A stretch of DNA of 64,000 nt from Pseudothioclava arenosa (GTDB lineage: Bacteria; Pseudomonadota; Alphaproteobacteria; Rhodobacterales; Rhodobacteraceae): contig NZ_NTJD01000005.1 in NCBI RefSeq assembly GCF_002358085.1, forward strand, positions 62,001 through 126,000, given 5' to 3'. The notes below the pieces were generated by a model. It did no database searches. It was not told where the DNA came from and was given only the letters and a program-made list of their open reading frames with translations. Below are positions 8,870 to 17,317 of the stretch, piece after piece (within the stretch, counting starts at the first letter, position 1; every line of letters begins with the position of its first letter). The position numbers and the translations under genes were made by a program.

Positions 8870-9760
8870 ATGTTTCGAACCCTCCTTGCCGCCCTTTGCC
8901 TGATCGCAACCCTTGGCGGCGCGGCCGAGGCCGAGCAGCTCGCGCGCAATCTCTTCGGTGCGAAAGCCACCCCCTCGCGACAAGACCCGGAGCCGATCGG
9001 CTTCTATTCCAAGGGCTGCGCGGCGGGGCTGGTGGCGATGCCCGAAACCGGGCCGACCTGGCAGGCGATGCGACTGTCGCGCAACCGCAACTGGGGCCAC
9101 CCCGAAATGATCACCTTCCTGCAGGACCTTTCGCGCTATGCCGCGAGCTTGCCCGGCTGGAAGGGGCTTTACGTCGGCGATATCTCGCAGCCGCGCGGCG
9201 GCCCGATGACCGGCGGCCATGCCAGCCACCAGATCGGGCTTGATGCCGATATCTGGATGCTGCCGCCCAAATCGTTGAAGCTCTCGCGCAGCGAACGCGA
9301 AAAGATCAGCTCGATCTCGGTGCGCACCAACGACCAGCGCGCGGTGAACGGCAACTGGTCGGGTCAGCACATGGCGCTGCTGAAGGCGGCCGCCTCGGAC
9401 CCGCGCGTCGATCGCGTCTTTGTCGCCGCCGCCGTCAAGATCGAGATGTGCCGTACCGCCGGTTCCGACCGCGCCTGGCTGCAAAAGGTGCGCCCGATCT
9501 ATGGCCATAACACCCATTTCCACGTGCGGCTGAAATGCCCCAAGGGCGCGCGCAATTGCGAGACCCAGAAACCGACCGTGCGCAGCCTCTCGAAGGGCGG
9601 CGACGGGTGCGATGAAACGCTGACCTGGTGGGTGACCGACTATCTGAACCCGCCGAAAACCGCGCCAGCAAAGCCCAAGGGCCCGCCGAAGAAGGGCGCG
9701 AAAACCTACACTCTGTCGGACCTGCCTCGGGAATGCAGAAACGTTCTGGCCGCACGTTGA
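8870..9760 (+). CDS. mepA: Penicillin-insensitive murein endopeptidase
   Basis: This 296-residue secreted protein has a cleavable signal peptide (cleavage probably after EAEAEQ-like residues near 22). The M74 peptidase signature is clear: [15 protein letters not shown] (about residue 112-126) supplies His and Asp zinc ligands, and [13 protein letters not shown] (about 210) supplies the second His pair. MepA cuts D-Ala-mDAP cross-links in peptidoglycan in the periplasm. ATG 8870 is chosen because the signal peptide begins there. The 3' end overlaps the following gene by 28 bases. Confidence 0.93.
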   Translation: MFRTLLAALCLIATLGGAAEAEQLARNLFGAKATPSRQDPEPIGFYSKGCAAGLVAMPETGPTWQAMRLSRNRNWGHPEMITFLQDLSRYAASLPGWKGLYVGDISQPRGGPMTGGHASHQIGLDADIWMLPPKSLKLSRSEREKISSISVRTNDQRAVNGNWSGQHMALLKAAASDPRVDRVFVAAAVKIEMCRTAGSDRAWLQKVRPIYGHNTHFHVRLKCPKGARNCETQKPTVRSLSKGGDGCDETLTWWVTDYLNPPKTAPAKPKGPPKKGAKTYTLSDLPRECRNVLAAR

Positions 9761-10656
9761 GCCAAGCCGCTGTCGCGCTGGCAGCCTGCCTGTTGCTGAC
9801 GGCCTCAAGCGGCGCCGAAGAGCCTGCGCGCGCGGAGTTTCTGCAAAGCATCCGCTGGCGCGGCGACGATCCGGCCTTCGGCGGGTTCTCGGGGCTGGAG
9901 CTTTCAGAGGATGGCGTCGGGTTCACGACGATCTCGGATCGTGGGACGATCTGGCGCGGCCAGATCGAGCGCGATGCCGAGGGCACGATCCGCAGCGTTT
10001 CGGCCAGCCCTCCGGCGGTCTTGCAGAACCAGAGCGGGCGGCCCCTGCGGCGCAGCGAAGGCGATTCCGAGGGGCTGGCGCTGGCCCCGGACGGATCGGC
10101 CTTCATCAGCTTCGAAGGCCTGCACCGCGTCGCGCATTACCCGCGCGATGATGGCCCCTCCGCGCCCTTGCCGCGCCCCGATGCATTCCGCGATCTGCAA
10201 CCGAACTCGGGGCTTGAGGCGCTTGCGATCGACGCCGAGGGCGCGCTTTACGCGCTGCCCGAGCGCTCGGGCAAGCTGACCCGCCCCTTCCCGGTGTTCC
10301 GCTATCGAAACGGCGCCTGGGACCAGCCCTTCGCGATCCCGCGCGATGGCGACTGGCTGCCGGTCGGCGCGGATTTCGGCCCGGACGGCCGGTTCTACCT
10401 GCTGGAGCGGGATTTCTGGGGCCTGCTTGGCTTTCTCAGCCGCGTCCGCGTCTTCACCATCGAGGGCGACCGGATCACGGGCGGCGAGGTGCTACTGCAA
10501 ACCCGCGCGGGCCGGCATGACAACCTTGAAGGACTCGCCGTCTGGCGCGACGCGCAGGGCGCGATCCGGCTGACGATGATCTCGGATGACAATTTCCGCC
10601 TGCTGCAACGCACCGAGATCGTCGAATACCGTCTGGCGCCGCGCGATTTTCATTGA
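9733..10656 (+). CDS. Secreted esterase-like / phytase-like propeller protein
   Basis: This protein of about 307 residues has an N-terminal signal peptide (hydrophobic [16 protein letters not shown]) and repeats such as [23 protein letters not shown] and [20 protein letters not shown], the pattern of the phytase-like beta-propeller family (PF13449 type). Members are often annotated as having esterase-like activity, but the substrate is not established. The start at 9733 lies inside the end of mepA in another frame, so the two are probably translated from one message. Both products would act in the envelope. Confidence 0.8.
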   Translation: MQKRSGRTLSQAAVALAACLLLTASSGAEEPARAEFLQSIRWRGDDPAFGGFSGLELSEDGVGFTTISDRGTIWRGQIERDAEGTIRSVSASPPAVLQNQSGRPLRRSEGDSEGLALAPDGSAFISFEGLHRVAHYPRDDGPSAPLPRPDAFRDLQPNSGLEALAIDAEGALYALPERSGKLTRPFPVFRYRNGAWDQPFAIPRDGDWLPVGADFGPDGRFYLLERDFWGLLGFLSRVRVFTIEGDRITGGEVLLQTRAGRHDNLEGLAVWRDAQGAIRLTMISDDNFRLLQRTEIVEYRLAPRDFH

Positions 10657-10744
10657 CTCGCCGCCCCCCGCGCGCGTATTCGCCCGCCTGCCCGTGCGTC
10701 GTGCGGGCCATGTCACCGCGACCATGTAAAAACGGTTCAGAAAA
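10657..10744 (+). promoter_or_regulatory. Upstream region of queuosine-precursor transporter gene
   Basis: This 88-bp G+C-rich spacer contains a possible hairpin GCCCG...CGGGC followed by an A-rich tract before the ATG. It should carry the promoter. I looked for a preQ1 riboswitch and did not find a convincing one. Confidence 0.3.
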
Positions 10745-11377
10745 ATGAAACGCACCCTTCCTGGCATTCTTGCCATGGCCACCATCGTCGTGGCCTCGAA
10801 CATCCTTGTTCAGTTCCTCGTGGGCGACTGGCTCACCTGGGGCGCCTTTACCTATCCTTTCGCCTTCCTCGTCACCGACGTGATGAACCGGGTCTATGGC
10901 CCGGCCTCCGCGCGCCGCGTGATCTTTGCCGGCTTCGTCGTCGGTGTCGCCTGTTCGCTGATCGGCTCGCAGATCATGCTGCAGGGCGACGGCTTCGAAT
11001 ACCCGGCCGTGACCCTGCGCATCGCCGTGGGTTCGGGCACCGCCTTCCTGATCGCGCAGCTGATGGACGTCGCCGTCTTTGACCGGATGCGCGGTGGCCA
11101 GTGGTGGAAAGCGCCGCTGGTCTCGACCATCGTCGGCTCGTCGCTCGACACGGCGATCTTCTTCTCGATCGCCTTCGCCGGGCAACTGGCCTTCCTCGAA
11201 CCGGGCAATGACGTGTCTTGGGCGAACGAGGCCGTACCGCTCCTGGGCTTCGGCGCAATGGCGCCGCTCTGGGTTTCGTTAGCGGTAGCAGACTGGGTTG
11301 TGAAAATCGCCCTTTCCTTGATCGCGCTGCTTCCTTTTAAGGCAATTGTCACGAAACTTTCGCCACAGGTTGCGTGA
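10745..11377 (+). CDS. yhhQ: Queuosine precursor transporter (YhhQ / VUT family)
   Basis: This 210-residue inner-membrane protein has about six hydrophobic helices and the family signature ASNILVQF...GAFTYPFAFLVTDVMNRVYG near the N terminus. YhhQ proteins import queuosine precursors (preQ0/preQ1) for modification of tRNA wobble position 34. ATG 10745 starts directly with the first membrane helix. No queuosine biosynthesis genes lie nearby. The gene stands alone between the phytase-like gene and the 11.4-kb short transcription unit. Confidence 0.87.
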   Translation: MKRTLPGILAMATIVVASNILVQFLVGDWLTWGAFTYPFAFLVTDVMNRVYGPASARRVIFAGFVVGVACSLIGSQIMLQGDGFEYPAVTLRIAVGSGTAFLIAQLMDVAVFDRMRGGQWWKAPLVSTIVGSSLDTAIFFSIAFAGQLAFLEPGNDVSWANEAVPLLGFGAMAPLWVSLAVADWVVKIALSLIALLPFKAIVTKLSPQVA

Positions 11378-11447
11378 AAGTTTTTGACAAACACAAAATC
11401 TGTGTCAGCCTGTGGATAACGGCAGCGCAATGAAAGGAGGTGGTCCA
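11378..11447 (+). promoter_or_regulatory. Promoter region, DnaA box and extended Shine-Dalgarno of the micro-ORF unit
   Basis: A perfect -35 hexamer TTGACA lies at 11384-11389; no good -10 is visible at the usual spacing. TGTGGATAA at 11411-11419 is the exact complement of the DnaA box TTATCCACA. At 11432-11446 the sequence GAAAGGAGGTGGTCC can pair with almost the whole expected 3' tail of 16S rRNA, allowing one G-U pair. This is far longer than a usual ribosome site and lies 7 bases before GTG 11448. Confidence 0.6.
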
Positions 11448-11504
11448 GTGTCGAGAGTGATATTGGAGAGAGGTATCGGGACAGTCAGGGGGGCCGTGGC
11501 CTGA
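11448..11504 (+). CDS. 18-codon micro-ORF with exceptional ribosome site
   Basis: The frame GTG...TGA encodes MSRVILERGIGTVRGAVA. An upstream in-frame ATG at 11430 would add MKGGGP, but the ribosome site then lies inside the coding part, so GTG 11448 with AGGAGG 7 bases upstream is more likely. The peptide is basic with no membrane segment or known domain that I recognise. It sits alone between yhhQ and a strong terminator, so it may be a leader peptide, a real micropeptide, or a by-product of an RNA whose task is ribosome binding. Only the sequence context supports translation. Confidence 0.5.
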   Translation: MSRVILERGIGTVRGAVA

Positions 11505-11583
11505 GGGCAGACCCTAGGGCAAAGAACCTTGACTGGGCCGGCTGGTCGCCAAGACCCTAACCGGACCATCTCCGTAGATCTCG

Positions 11584-11614
11584 AAGGGCCGTCTCTCAGA
11601 GACGGCCCTTTTTG
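11584..11614 (+). terminator. Strong terminator of the micro-ORF unit
   Basis: The 11-bp perfect stem AGGGCCGTCTC (11585-11595) / GAGACGGCCCT (11599-11609), with loop TCA, is followed by TTTTT. It ends the short unit and insulates the cytochrome gene. Confidence 0.93.
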
Positions 11615-11722
11615 CTGGGCCGCCATAGCACGGATCGCCCGATCTGTCGTTGACGCAGATCACGGCTGACCCAGCGGCAAGGGCGCAGGCTTTTCTCTTC
11701 ACGTTTAATCTGGGAGGAGAAA
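11615..11722 (+). promoter_or_regulatory. Cytochrome c upstream region with possible FNR-type box
   Basis: TTGACGCAGATCAC at 11650-11663 resembles the FNR/FnrL consensus TTGAT-N4-ATCAA with one mismatch in each half. FNR-type control would suit a cytochrome gene. GGGAGGAG lies 8-10 bases before ATG 11723. Confidence 0.35.
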
Positions 11723-12127
11723 ATGCGTGTTGCACCTTGGATGATCGCTGCGGCGCTTTGCGTGGCGGCAAGTCCGACATGGGCGGAAGGCCCGATGGTC
11801 GGCGAGAAGCTCTTTACCCAGTATTGTGCGAGTTGCCACGGCACGGACGCCAAGGGGGGCGGGCCGATGGCCGAGTATCTCACGGTCGCGCCCGCCGACC
11901 TGACCACGCTGAGCGCGCACAATGATGGCGCGTTCCCGATGCTGCGGGTCATCCACACCATCGACGGGCGCACGGGCGTTCGCGCCCATGGCGGTCCGAT
12001 GCCGGTCTTCGGCGACCTGTTCATGGCCGAGACCGACGACGGGGTGGAGAGATCCTATAACGAGGCACTGGAAACCCGCGGCCGGGTGCTCTCACTCGCG
12101 ACCTATCTCGAGGCACTGCAGCAATAG
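11723..12127 (+). CDS. Small secreted c-type cytochrome
   Basis: This 134-residue protein has a signal peptide ending near ASPTWA (residue 21) and one haem-binding CASCH motif (about residues 36-40). The later GGPMPVFG segment (about 91-98) probably supplies the axial methionine. It should be a class I monohaem periplasmic electron carrier. The redox partner is not evident; neighbours are unrelated (xseB-ispA-dxs). A good ribosome site and its own upstream region indicate a separate transcription unit. Confidence 0.88.
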   Translation: MRVAPWMIAAALCVAASPTWAEGPMVGEKLFTQYCASCHGTDAKGGGPMAEYLTVAPADLTTLSAHNDGAFPMLRVIHTIDGRTGVRAHGGPMPVFGDLFMAETDDGVERSYNEALETRGRVLSLATYLEALQQ

Positions 12128-12235
12128 CCCCGCCCTGAAACGCGGCCCACCCGCCCCGAACCCCGCCCGCGATCTCGACAGGGCGGGCCGGATGTGGTTT
12201 GGAAGGGCAATCGGTTTTTTCAGGGATCAGGGCGG
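12128..12235 (+). promoter_or_regulatory. Spacer before xseB with G+C-rich hairpin
   Basis: The inverted repeat CCCGCCC (12162-12168) / GGGCGGG (12181-12187) could end cytochrome transcription, although no T run follows. The remainder should carry the promoter of the xseB-ispA-dxs operon. The ribosome site GGGCGG lies before ATG 12236. Confidence 0.35.
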
Positions 12236-12472
12236 ATGAGCGATATTGACGCGATGAGTTTCGAGCAGGCGATGAAGGAACTCGAAGGGGTCGTCGGCCA
12301 GCTCGAACGCGGCGATGTGGCGCTCGATCAGTCGATCGCGCTGTATGAACGCGGCGCGGCGCTGAAAGCGCATTGCGCCAAACTTCTGAAGGCCGCCGAG
12401 GAGCGGGTCGAGAAGATCACGCTCGATCAGTCGGGCCAGCCCACGGGCACCACGCCGGCTGAAGGGCTCTGA
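12236..12472 (+). CDS. xseB: Exodeoxyribonuclease VII small subunit
   Basis: This 78-residue helical protein has the conserved core [20 protein letters not shown] and the [15 protein letters not shown] segment. XseB is the small partner of XseA in exonuclease VII, which degrades single-stranded DNA; xseA is not in the window. ATG 12236 is chosen because the family normally begins a few residues before the FEQAM motif. The stop codon overlaps the ispA start (TGATG), a common xseB-ispA arrangement in proteobacteria. Confidence 0.95.
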   Translation: MSDIDAMSFEQAMKELEGVVGQLERGDVALDQSIALYERGAALKAHCAKLLKAAEERVEKITLDQSGQPTGTTPAEGL

Positions 12473-13338
12473 TGTTCGAAGCGCGCCTGCAAGAGGTTCA
12501 GACCGCCGTTCAGGCCGAGCTGGACGCTGCGATCGCACGGCTGCCTGAGGGTGGCCTGCGCGATGCGATGGCCTATGCCGCGCAGGGCGGAAAACGCCTG
12601 CGTGCTTTCCTCGTGCTGGAAAGCGCGGCACTTTTCGGCATCTCCGAGGCGCAGGCCCTGCCCGCCGCCGCCGCCGTCGAGGCGCTGCACGCCTATTCGC
12701 TGGTGCATGACGACATGCCCTGCATGGATGACGACGACCTGCGCCGCGGGCTGCCCACCGTTCACGTGAAATGGGATGAGGCGATGGCGGTGCTGGTCGG
12801 TGACGCGCTGCAGACGCTGGCGTTCGATCTGTGCTGCACGCCCTCGCTCGGGCCCGCCGAGCGGCGCATCGAACTGGTCGCGGCGCTGGCGCGCGCCTCG
12901 GGCGCCGAAGGCATGGTGCTGGGACAGGCGCTCGACATCGCCGCCGAAAGCGCCCCCACCCCCCTGACCCTGCCCGAGATCACCCGGCTTCAGGCGGGCA
13001 AAACCGGCGCGCTCATTCGCTTTTCCGCCGAGGCGGGCGCGATCCTCGCAGGTACCGATCGCGCGCCGCTGGCGACCTATGCCGATGCGCTCGGGCTGGC
13101 CTTCCAGATCGCGGATGACATCCTCGATGTCGAGGGCGACGAGGCCGCCACCGGCAAGCGTGTCGGCAAGGATGCGGACGCCGGCAAGGCGACCTTTGTT
13201 TCGCTTCTGGGGCTCGATGCGGCGAAATCGCGCGCCGCCGAACTGGTCGAAGCGGCCGAATCCGCCCTTGCCCCCTATGGTGCGGCCGCGCAAAACTTGC
13301 GGGATGCGGCGCGCTTCGTTATTGCCCGCAGGAATTGA
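12472..13338 (+). CDS. ispA: Farnesyl / geranylgeranyl diphosphate synthase
   Basis: This 288-residue all-helical prenyltransferase has both aspartate-rich motifs: [13 protein letters not shown] (about residues 77-89) and [12 protein letters not shown] (about 210-221). It elongates dimethylallyl diphosphate with isopentenyl diphosphate; by length and context it is probably the farnesyl diphosphate synthase, feeding quinones, hopanoids or carotenoids. The start codon overlaps the xseB stop by one base and dxs follows 16 bases later, so precursor supply and chain elongation are encoded in one operon. Exact product chain length cannot be fixed from sequence alone. Confidence 0.93.
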   Translation: MFEARLQEVQTAVQAELDAAIARLPEGGLRDAMAYAAQGGKRLRAFLVLESAALFGISEAQALPAAAAVEALHAYSLVHDDMPCMDDDDLRRGLPTVHVKWDEAMAVLVGDALQTLAFDLCCTPSLGPAERRIELVAALARASGAEGMVLGQALDIAAESAPTPLTLPEITRLQAGKTGALIRFSAEAGAILAGTDRAPLATYADALGLAFQIADDILDVEGDEAATGKRVGKDADAGKATFVSLLGLDAAKSRAAELVEAAESALAPYGAAAQNLRDAARFVIARRN

Positions 13339-13354
13339 CCTGAACCCGGGACGC

Positions 13355-15268
13355 ATGATGAGCGAGACCCCGAAGACCCCGATCCTGGATCGCGTGCGCC
13401 TGCCCTCTGACATGAAGGGGCTGAGCGACCGCGAGCTCAAGCAACTGGCCCAGGAATTGCGCAGCGAGACGATCTCGGCTGTCTCCGTCACCGGCGGCCA
13501 TCTGGGCGCGGGTCTGGGCGTGGTCGAGCTGACCGTGGCGCTGCATGCCGTTTTTGACACGCCGCGCGACAAGGTCATCTGGGACGTCGGCCATCAGTGC
13601 TATCCGCATAAAATCCTGACCGGGCGGCGCGACCGCATCCGCACGCTGCGCATGGGCGGCGGGCTGTCGGGCTTCACCAAGCGCTCGGAAAGCCCCTATG
13701 ACCCGTTCGGCGCGGGCCACAGCTCGACCTCGATCTCGGCGGCAGTGGGCTTTGCCATGGCACGCGAGCTGGGCGCGGAAACGGGCGATGCGATCGCGGT
13801 GATCGGCGACGGGGCGATGTCGGGCGGCATGGCCTTCGAGGCGCTCAATCACGCGGGGCACCTTGGCAAGCGCGTTTTCGTCATCCTGAACGACAACGAA
13901 ATGTCGATCGCGCCGCCGGTGGGCGCACTGTCGAGCTACCTGACCCGGCTTTACGCCGAGAGCCCGGTGCAAGACCTCAAGGCCGCCGCCAAAGGCGCGA
14001 TGAGCCTCTTGCCCGAGCCGCTGCAGGAAGGCGCGCGCCGTGCCAAGGAGATGCTCAAGGGCATGGCCGTGGGCGGCACGCTCTTCGAAGAGCTGGGCTT
14101 TTCCTATGTCGGCCCGGTCGACGGGCATGACCTCGACCAGCTGCTGCCGCTCTTGCGGATGCTGAAGGCGCGGGCGACCGGCCCGGTTCTGATCCATGCG
14201 CTGACCAAGAAGGGCAAGGGCTATGCCCCCGCCGAAAACAGCGCCGACCGCGGCCACGCCACCGCGAAATTCGACGTTGTGACCGGCGCGCAGGTCAAGG
14301 CGCCCTCGAACGCGCCGAGCTACACCAAGGTCTTTGCGCAAAGCCTGCTGGCGGAGGCCGAACGCGACGAGAGGATCGTCGCGATTACCGCCGCGATGCC
14401 CGATGGCACCGGCCTGAACCTGTTCGCCGAGCGTTTCCCGCGCCGCTGTTTCGACGTGGGCATCGCCGAGCAGCACGCCGTGACCTTCTCGGCAGGGCTG
14501 GCGGCGGGCGGGATGAAGCCCTTCTGCGCGATCTATTCGACCTTCCTGCAACGCGGCTACGACCAGATCGTGCATGACGTGGCGATTCAGCGCCTGCCGG
14601 TGCGTTTCGCCATCGACCGCGCCGGGCTGGTGGGCGCCGATGGCGCGACGCACGCGGGCAGCTACGATATCGGGTTCCTCTCGAACCTGCCGGGCATGGT
14701 GGTGATGGCCGCCGCCGACGAGGCCGAACTGGTCCACATGGTCGCCACCGCCGCCGCCCATGACGAAGGCCCGATCGCCTTCCGTTATCCGCGCGGCGAG
14801 GGCATGGGCGTCGAGATGCCCGAGCAAGGTAAGCCGCTGGACATCGGCAAGGGCCGGATCGTCGCCGAGGGCGCGCGGGTCGCAATCCTGAGCTTCGGCA
14901 CGCGTCTGGCCGAGGTTCTGAAGGCACGCGAGGCGCTGGCCGCGCGCGGGCTTGCGCCGACCGTGGCCGATGCGCGTTTCGCCAAGCCACTCGATACCGA
15001 CCTGATTCTGCGGCTCGTCGCCGAACACGAGGCGCTGATCTGCATCGAAGAGGGCGCCGTGGGCGGCTTCGGCAGCCATGTCGCGCAGTTCCTGTCCGAG
15101 CAGGGCGTGTTCGACCGGGGCTACAAGTTCCGCTCGATGGTGCTGCCCGACACGTTCATCGACCACGCCAGTCCCGAAGCGATGTATCGCAGCGCCGGCA
15201 TGAGCGCCCCCGAGATCGAGGCGAAGGTGCTGGAGCTTATGGGCGTCGCGGTCGCGAAACGGGCCTGA
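13355..15268 (+). CDS. dxs: 1-deoxy-D-xylulose-5-phosphate synthase
   Basis: This 637-residue thiamine diphosphate enzyme joins pyruvate and glyceraldehyde 3-phosphate in the first step of the MEP isoprenoid pathway. Seen are the TPP-binding stretch [19 protein letters not shown]...LNDN (about 150-180), the catalytic glutamate in [15 protein letters not shown] (about 370), and the transketolase C-terminal domain. Length is normal. Two adjacent ATG codons (13355, 13358) are possible starts. It is the last gene of xseB-ispA-dxs and is followed by a hairpin within a dispersed repeat. Confidence 0.97.
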   Translation: MMSETPKTPILDRVRLPSDMKGLSDRELKQLAQELRSETISAVSVTGGHLGAGLGVVELTVALHAVFDTPRDKVIWDVGHQCYPHKILTGRRDRIRTLRMGGGLSGFTKRSESPYDPFGAGHSSTSISAAVGFAMARELGAETGDAIAVIGDGAMSGGMAFEALNHAGHLGKRVFVILNDNEMSIAPPVGALSSYLTRLYAESPVQDLKAAAKGAMSLLPEPLQEGARRAKEMLKGMAVGGTLFEELGFSYVGPVDGHDLDQLLPLLRMLKARATGPVLIHALTKKGKGYAPAENSADRGHATAKFDVVTGAQVKAPSNAPSYTKVFAQSLLAEAERDERIVAITAAMPDGTGLNLFAERFPRRCFDVGIAEQHAVTFSAGLAAGGMKPFCAIYSTFLQRGYDQIVHDVAIQRLPVRFAIDRAGLVGADGATHAGSYDIGFLSNLPGMVVMAAADEAELVHMVATAAAHDEGPIAFRYPRGEGMGVEMPEQGKPLDIGKGRIVAEGARVAILSFGTRLAEVLKAREALAARGLAPTVADARFAKPLDTDLILRLVAEHEALICIEEGAVGGFGSHVAQFLSEQGVFDRGYKFRSMVLPDTFIDHASPEAMYRSAGMSAPEIEAKVLELMGVAVAKRA

Positions 15269-15272
15269 GCGC

Positions 15273-15325
15273 CGCGCGGGCGGTGCCCGCGGGATTTTGC
15301 GTATTTTCGCCAAGAAGAAGGGGGC
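15273..15325 (+). repeat. Dispersed intergenic repeat copy A (hairpin + GTATTT + AAGAAGAAG), terminator-like
   Basis: Directly after dxs a perfect hairpin GCGGGC (15276-15281) / GCCCGC (15285-15290) is followed by GTATTT and CGCCAAGAAGAAG (15308-15320), then a G run. Nearly the same 22-base core (one mismatch) occurs in reverse at 28100-28123. The placement suits a transcription terminator, and I recognise this element type from Rhodobacteraceae intergenic regions. Confidence 0.65.
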
Positions 15326-15334
15326 GGGGGCGTT

Positions 15335-16252
15335 TCAGTGCCGTGAGAGCCGCCACATTTGCAGGATATATTGCGCCGTGATCAGGTCGAGATGCGCGCC
15401 GCCACCATTCTTGCACAGGGTGATCTCATCCGGACTTTGGCGGCGGAAATGGCCCGCCGCGATATCGTAATAATCCGCGACGATATCGCTTTCCGACATC
15501 ACGCCGCGCGCGATCGGATCGCGGAATTCGCCGATATGGGCCACGGTCGTGGCGCGACTGTCGCAGAAGATCCGCGCGCGGGCGAGCGCGGCGTCATCGA
15601 CCTCGCGCATGTCGGGGCGGTAAGCGCCGATCAGGTCCAGATGCGTGCCGGGGCTCAGCCAGTCGCCTTGCAGGTAGGGGATGGTCGCCATCGTCGTGCA
15701 GGCGATGATCTCGGCGCCGCGCACGGCTTGTTCGAGATCGGGCGCGGCTTGCACGCCCATTCGCGCGGCCAGTGCGGCGGCGGCCTCGGGGCGGCGTGCC
15801 CAGATCGCGATCTGAGCCTGCGGGAAACCGGCGCGGTAGGCCTCGACCATCGAGGCAGCCACGTTGCCCGCGCCGCAGATCAGGATGCGCCGCGCTTCGG
15901 GGCGGGCCAGAAGCCGCGCCGCCAGCAGGCTATCGGCCGCCGTTTTCCATTTCGTCACAAGGCCGAAATCGACCACGGCCTCAAGCATCCCGGTCTGATC
16001 GCTCAGCAGGTTCACCGCGCCATTCACCGCCGCGCGACCCTCGGCCGGGTTGCCGGGCAGGATCGACGCCGCCTTGACGGCAATGCCCAGCCCGTCGATC
16101 CAGGCCGAGCGGGTCAGGAGCGTGTCGGCGCCGCGATACAGAAACGTGTCGGCGACCTCGGCGCGCGGCAGGCGGTGCCCCGCGGCCATCGCCTCGGCCA
16201 GCGTCACCCAATCCAGCAGAGCTTCGGCCTCAGGACCAATCAGATCGACCAT
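15335..16252 (-). CDS. Ornithine cyclodeaminase / mu-crystallin family protein
   Basis: This 305-residue protein shows the family fold: an N-terminal catalytic segment with KAASILPGNPAEGRAAVNGAVNLL (conserved Lys about residue 60), the VTKWKTAADSLLAARLL helix, and a Rossmann domain with ICGAGNVAASM (about 124-134). True ornithine cyclodeaminases convert ornithine to proline; other members act on alanine or imines. Its specificity is open. It is the last gene of a minus-strand operon and overlaps the HAD gene by one base (ATGA). Confidence 0.85.
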   Translation of the reverse strand: MVDLIGPEAEALLDWVTLAEAMAAGHRLPRAEVADTFLYRGADTLLTRSAWIDGLGIAVKAASILPGNPAEGRAAVNGAVNLLSDQTGMLEAVVDFGLVTKWKTAADSLLAARLLARPEARRILICGAGNVAASMVEAYRAGFPQAQIAIWARRPEAAAALAARMGVQAAPDLEQAVRGAEIIACTTMATIPYLQGDWLSPGTHLDLIGAYRPDMREVDDAALARARIFCDSRATTVAHIGEFRDPIARGVMSESDIVADYYDIAAGHFRRQSPDEITLCKNGGGAHLDLITAQYILQMWRLSRH

Positions 16253-16869
16253 CAGGCGGCCTCCTCTTCACTCAGGAGCCCCTCGGCGACGAGCCGCGCG
16301 GCCCAGCCTTCGGGGCCTTCGAACAGATGGGTTTTCCAGCCGCGCAGATGGGCGGCGGCGATATTGTCAGCGCGGTCGTCGGTGAACAGGAGGTCGTGCC
16401 CGGCGAAGCCCGAGGCCTCCTCGACCATCTCGTAGATCCGCGCCTCGGGCTTGATAACGCCCATGTGGCCCGACACGAAAGCGCGGTCGAATTCTTCGAG
16501 GAACGGATAGAAATCGCGCGCGTAATCGAAGGTGCCGATGCCGAAATTCGTCAGCGAGAACACCGGCAGGCCGCGCGCCTGCAGCGCCTTCATCAGCCGC
16601 ACCGAGCGCGGGATCACGGGGCTTGCCATCTCGATCCAGTCGTCGTGCCAGCGCCGGATCGCATCGCGCCAGCGCGGGTATTTCTCGGCCCAGTCAAAGA
16701 CCGTCTCGCGCCAATGCCCGCCGCGGTCGATCACGTCGTTCATGCCGTGCAGGTCGACCTCGGAGAACATCGCGCGGCGGTCCTCTTCGGGCATGATGCG
16801 GTCGTAATGCCGCTCGGGCTGCCACTCGATCAGCACGTTGCCGATGTCGAAAACGACCGCCTTAACCAT
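16252..16869 (-). CDS. HAD-superfamily phosphatase (YihX-like)
   Basis: This 205-residue hydrolase has the motif order of subfamily IA: nucleophile in [12 protein letters not shown] (residues 5-16; the Gly in place of the usual second Asp is typical of YihX-like enzymes), motif II SLTNFG (about 104), the Lys in [10 protein letters not shown] (about 138-147), and motif [11 protein letters not shown] (about 160). It should dephosphorylate a small sugar phosphate or similar metabolite. Both ends overlap the neighbouring genes (1 and 8 bases), so it belongs to a tight operon. Confidence 0.87.
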   Translation of the reverse strand: MVKAVVFDIGNVLIEWQPERHYDRIMPEEDRRAMFSEVDLHGMNDVIDRGGHWRETVFDWAEKYPRWRDAIRRWHDDWIEMASPVIPRSVRLMKALQARGLPVFSLTNFGIGTFDYARDFYPFLEEFDRAFVSGHMGVIKPEARIYEMVEEASGFAGHDLLFTDDRADNIAAAHLRGWKTHLFEGPEGWAARLVAEGLLSEEEAA

Positions 16870-17317
16870 TCGCTTCCCTCATTGCCTTGCGTGCCACCCG
16901 GTCGAGCGCGTCCAGAAACCGCGAGCGGTCGGCCTTGGAAAAGGCGCGCCCGCCGCCCTGGCGAAACGGATCGGCCGAGCGCAGGTCGGCCATCAGGTCG
17001 CGCGTCGCCAGCACGTTGCCGATATTGGCCGGCGTCAGCGCCTCGCCATCCGGGCGCAGCACGGCCGCGCCCGCCTCGATGCATTTCGCCGCCAGCGGAA
17101 TGTCATTGGTGACCACGACATCGCCGCGACCCGCATGTTCGGCGATATGCTTGTCGGCCTCGTCGGGGCCTTCGGACACATAGACCATGCGCACCAGCGG
17201 ATTGGCCGAGGGCCGCAGCCCGCCATTCGAGACCAGCACCAAACCCACCCCGAGCCGCGTCGCGACGCGCTCGGCCTCGGCTTTCACCGGGCAGGCATCC
17301 GCATCGATCCAGATCAC
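16862..17317 (-). CDS. UPF0178 (DUF188) family protein, YaiI-like
   Basis: This protein of about 151 residues begins with the hallmark [14 protein letters not shown] and contains [17 protein letters not shown] and [16 protein letters not shown], all typical of UPF0178. The family resembles a PIN-like nuclease fold, with aspartates that could bind metal, but function is unproved. GTG 17317 is chosen because the conserved N terminus starts there and the codon overlaps the fghA stop (GTGA); the open frame upstream runs inside fghA. It overlaps the HAD gene by 8 bases. Confidence 0.88.
   Translation of the reverse strand: MIWIDADACPVKAEAERVATRLGVGLVLVSNGGLRPSANPLVRMVYVSEGPDEADKHIAEHAGRGDVVVTNDIPLAAKCIEAGAAVLRPDGEALTPANIGNVLATRDLMADLRSADPFRQGGGRAFSKADRSRFLDALDRVARKAMREANG

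Larger units (their letters stand above)
11430..11615 (+). ncRNA. Candidate short structured RNA with self-masking ribosome site
   Basis: From the ribosome site to the terminator is only about 180 bases. GGAGGTGGTCC (11436-11446) can pair over all 11 positions (one G-U) with GGACCATCTCC (11563-11573), just before the terminator stem. Between them are smaller hairpins, for example CCGG...GGTC-GCCAA-GACC...CCGG near 11538-11564. The architecture suggests an RNA that switches between an open and a masked ribosome site. Transcription is inferred from TTGACA and the terminator. I do not recognise an Rfam family. Confidence 0.45.

Noticed and set aside
10657-10744. preQ1 riboswitch before yhhQ
   Set aside because: A hairpin plus A-rich tract is present, but the conserved preQ1 loop and pseudoknot bases are not recognisable.
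13319-15313. Long minus-strand open frame opposite dxs
   Set aside because: It is antisense to a fully conserved Dxs with low-complexity Arg/Gly/His composition; it is a G+C-driven shadow frame, as are similar ones opposite gyrB, dnaA and flagellin.
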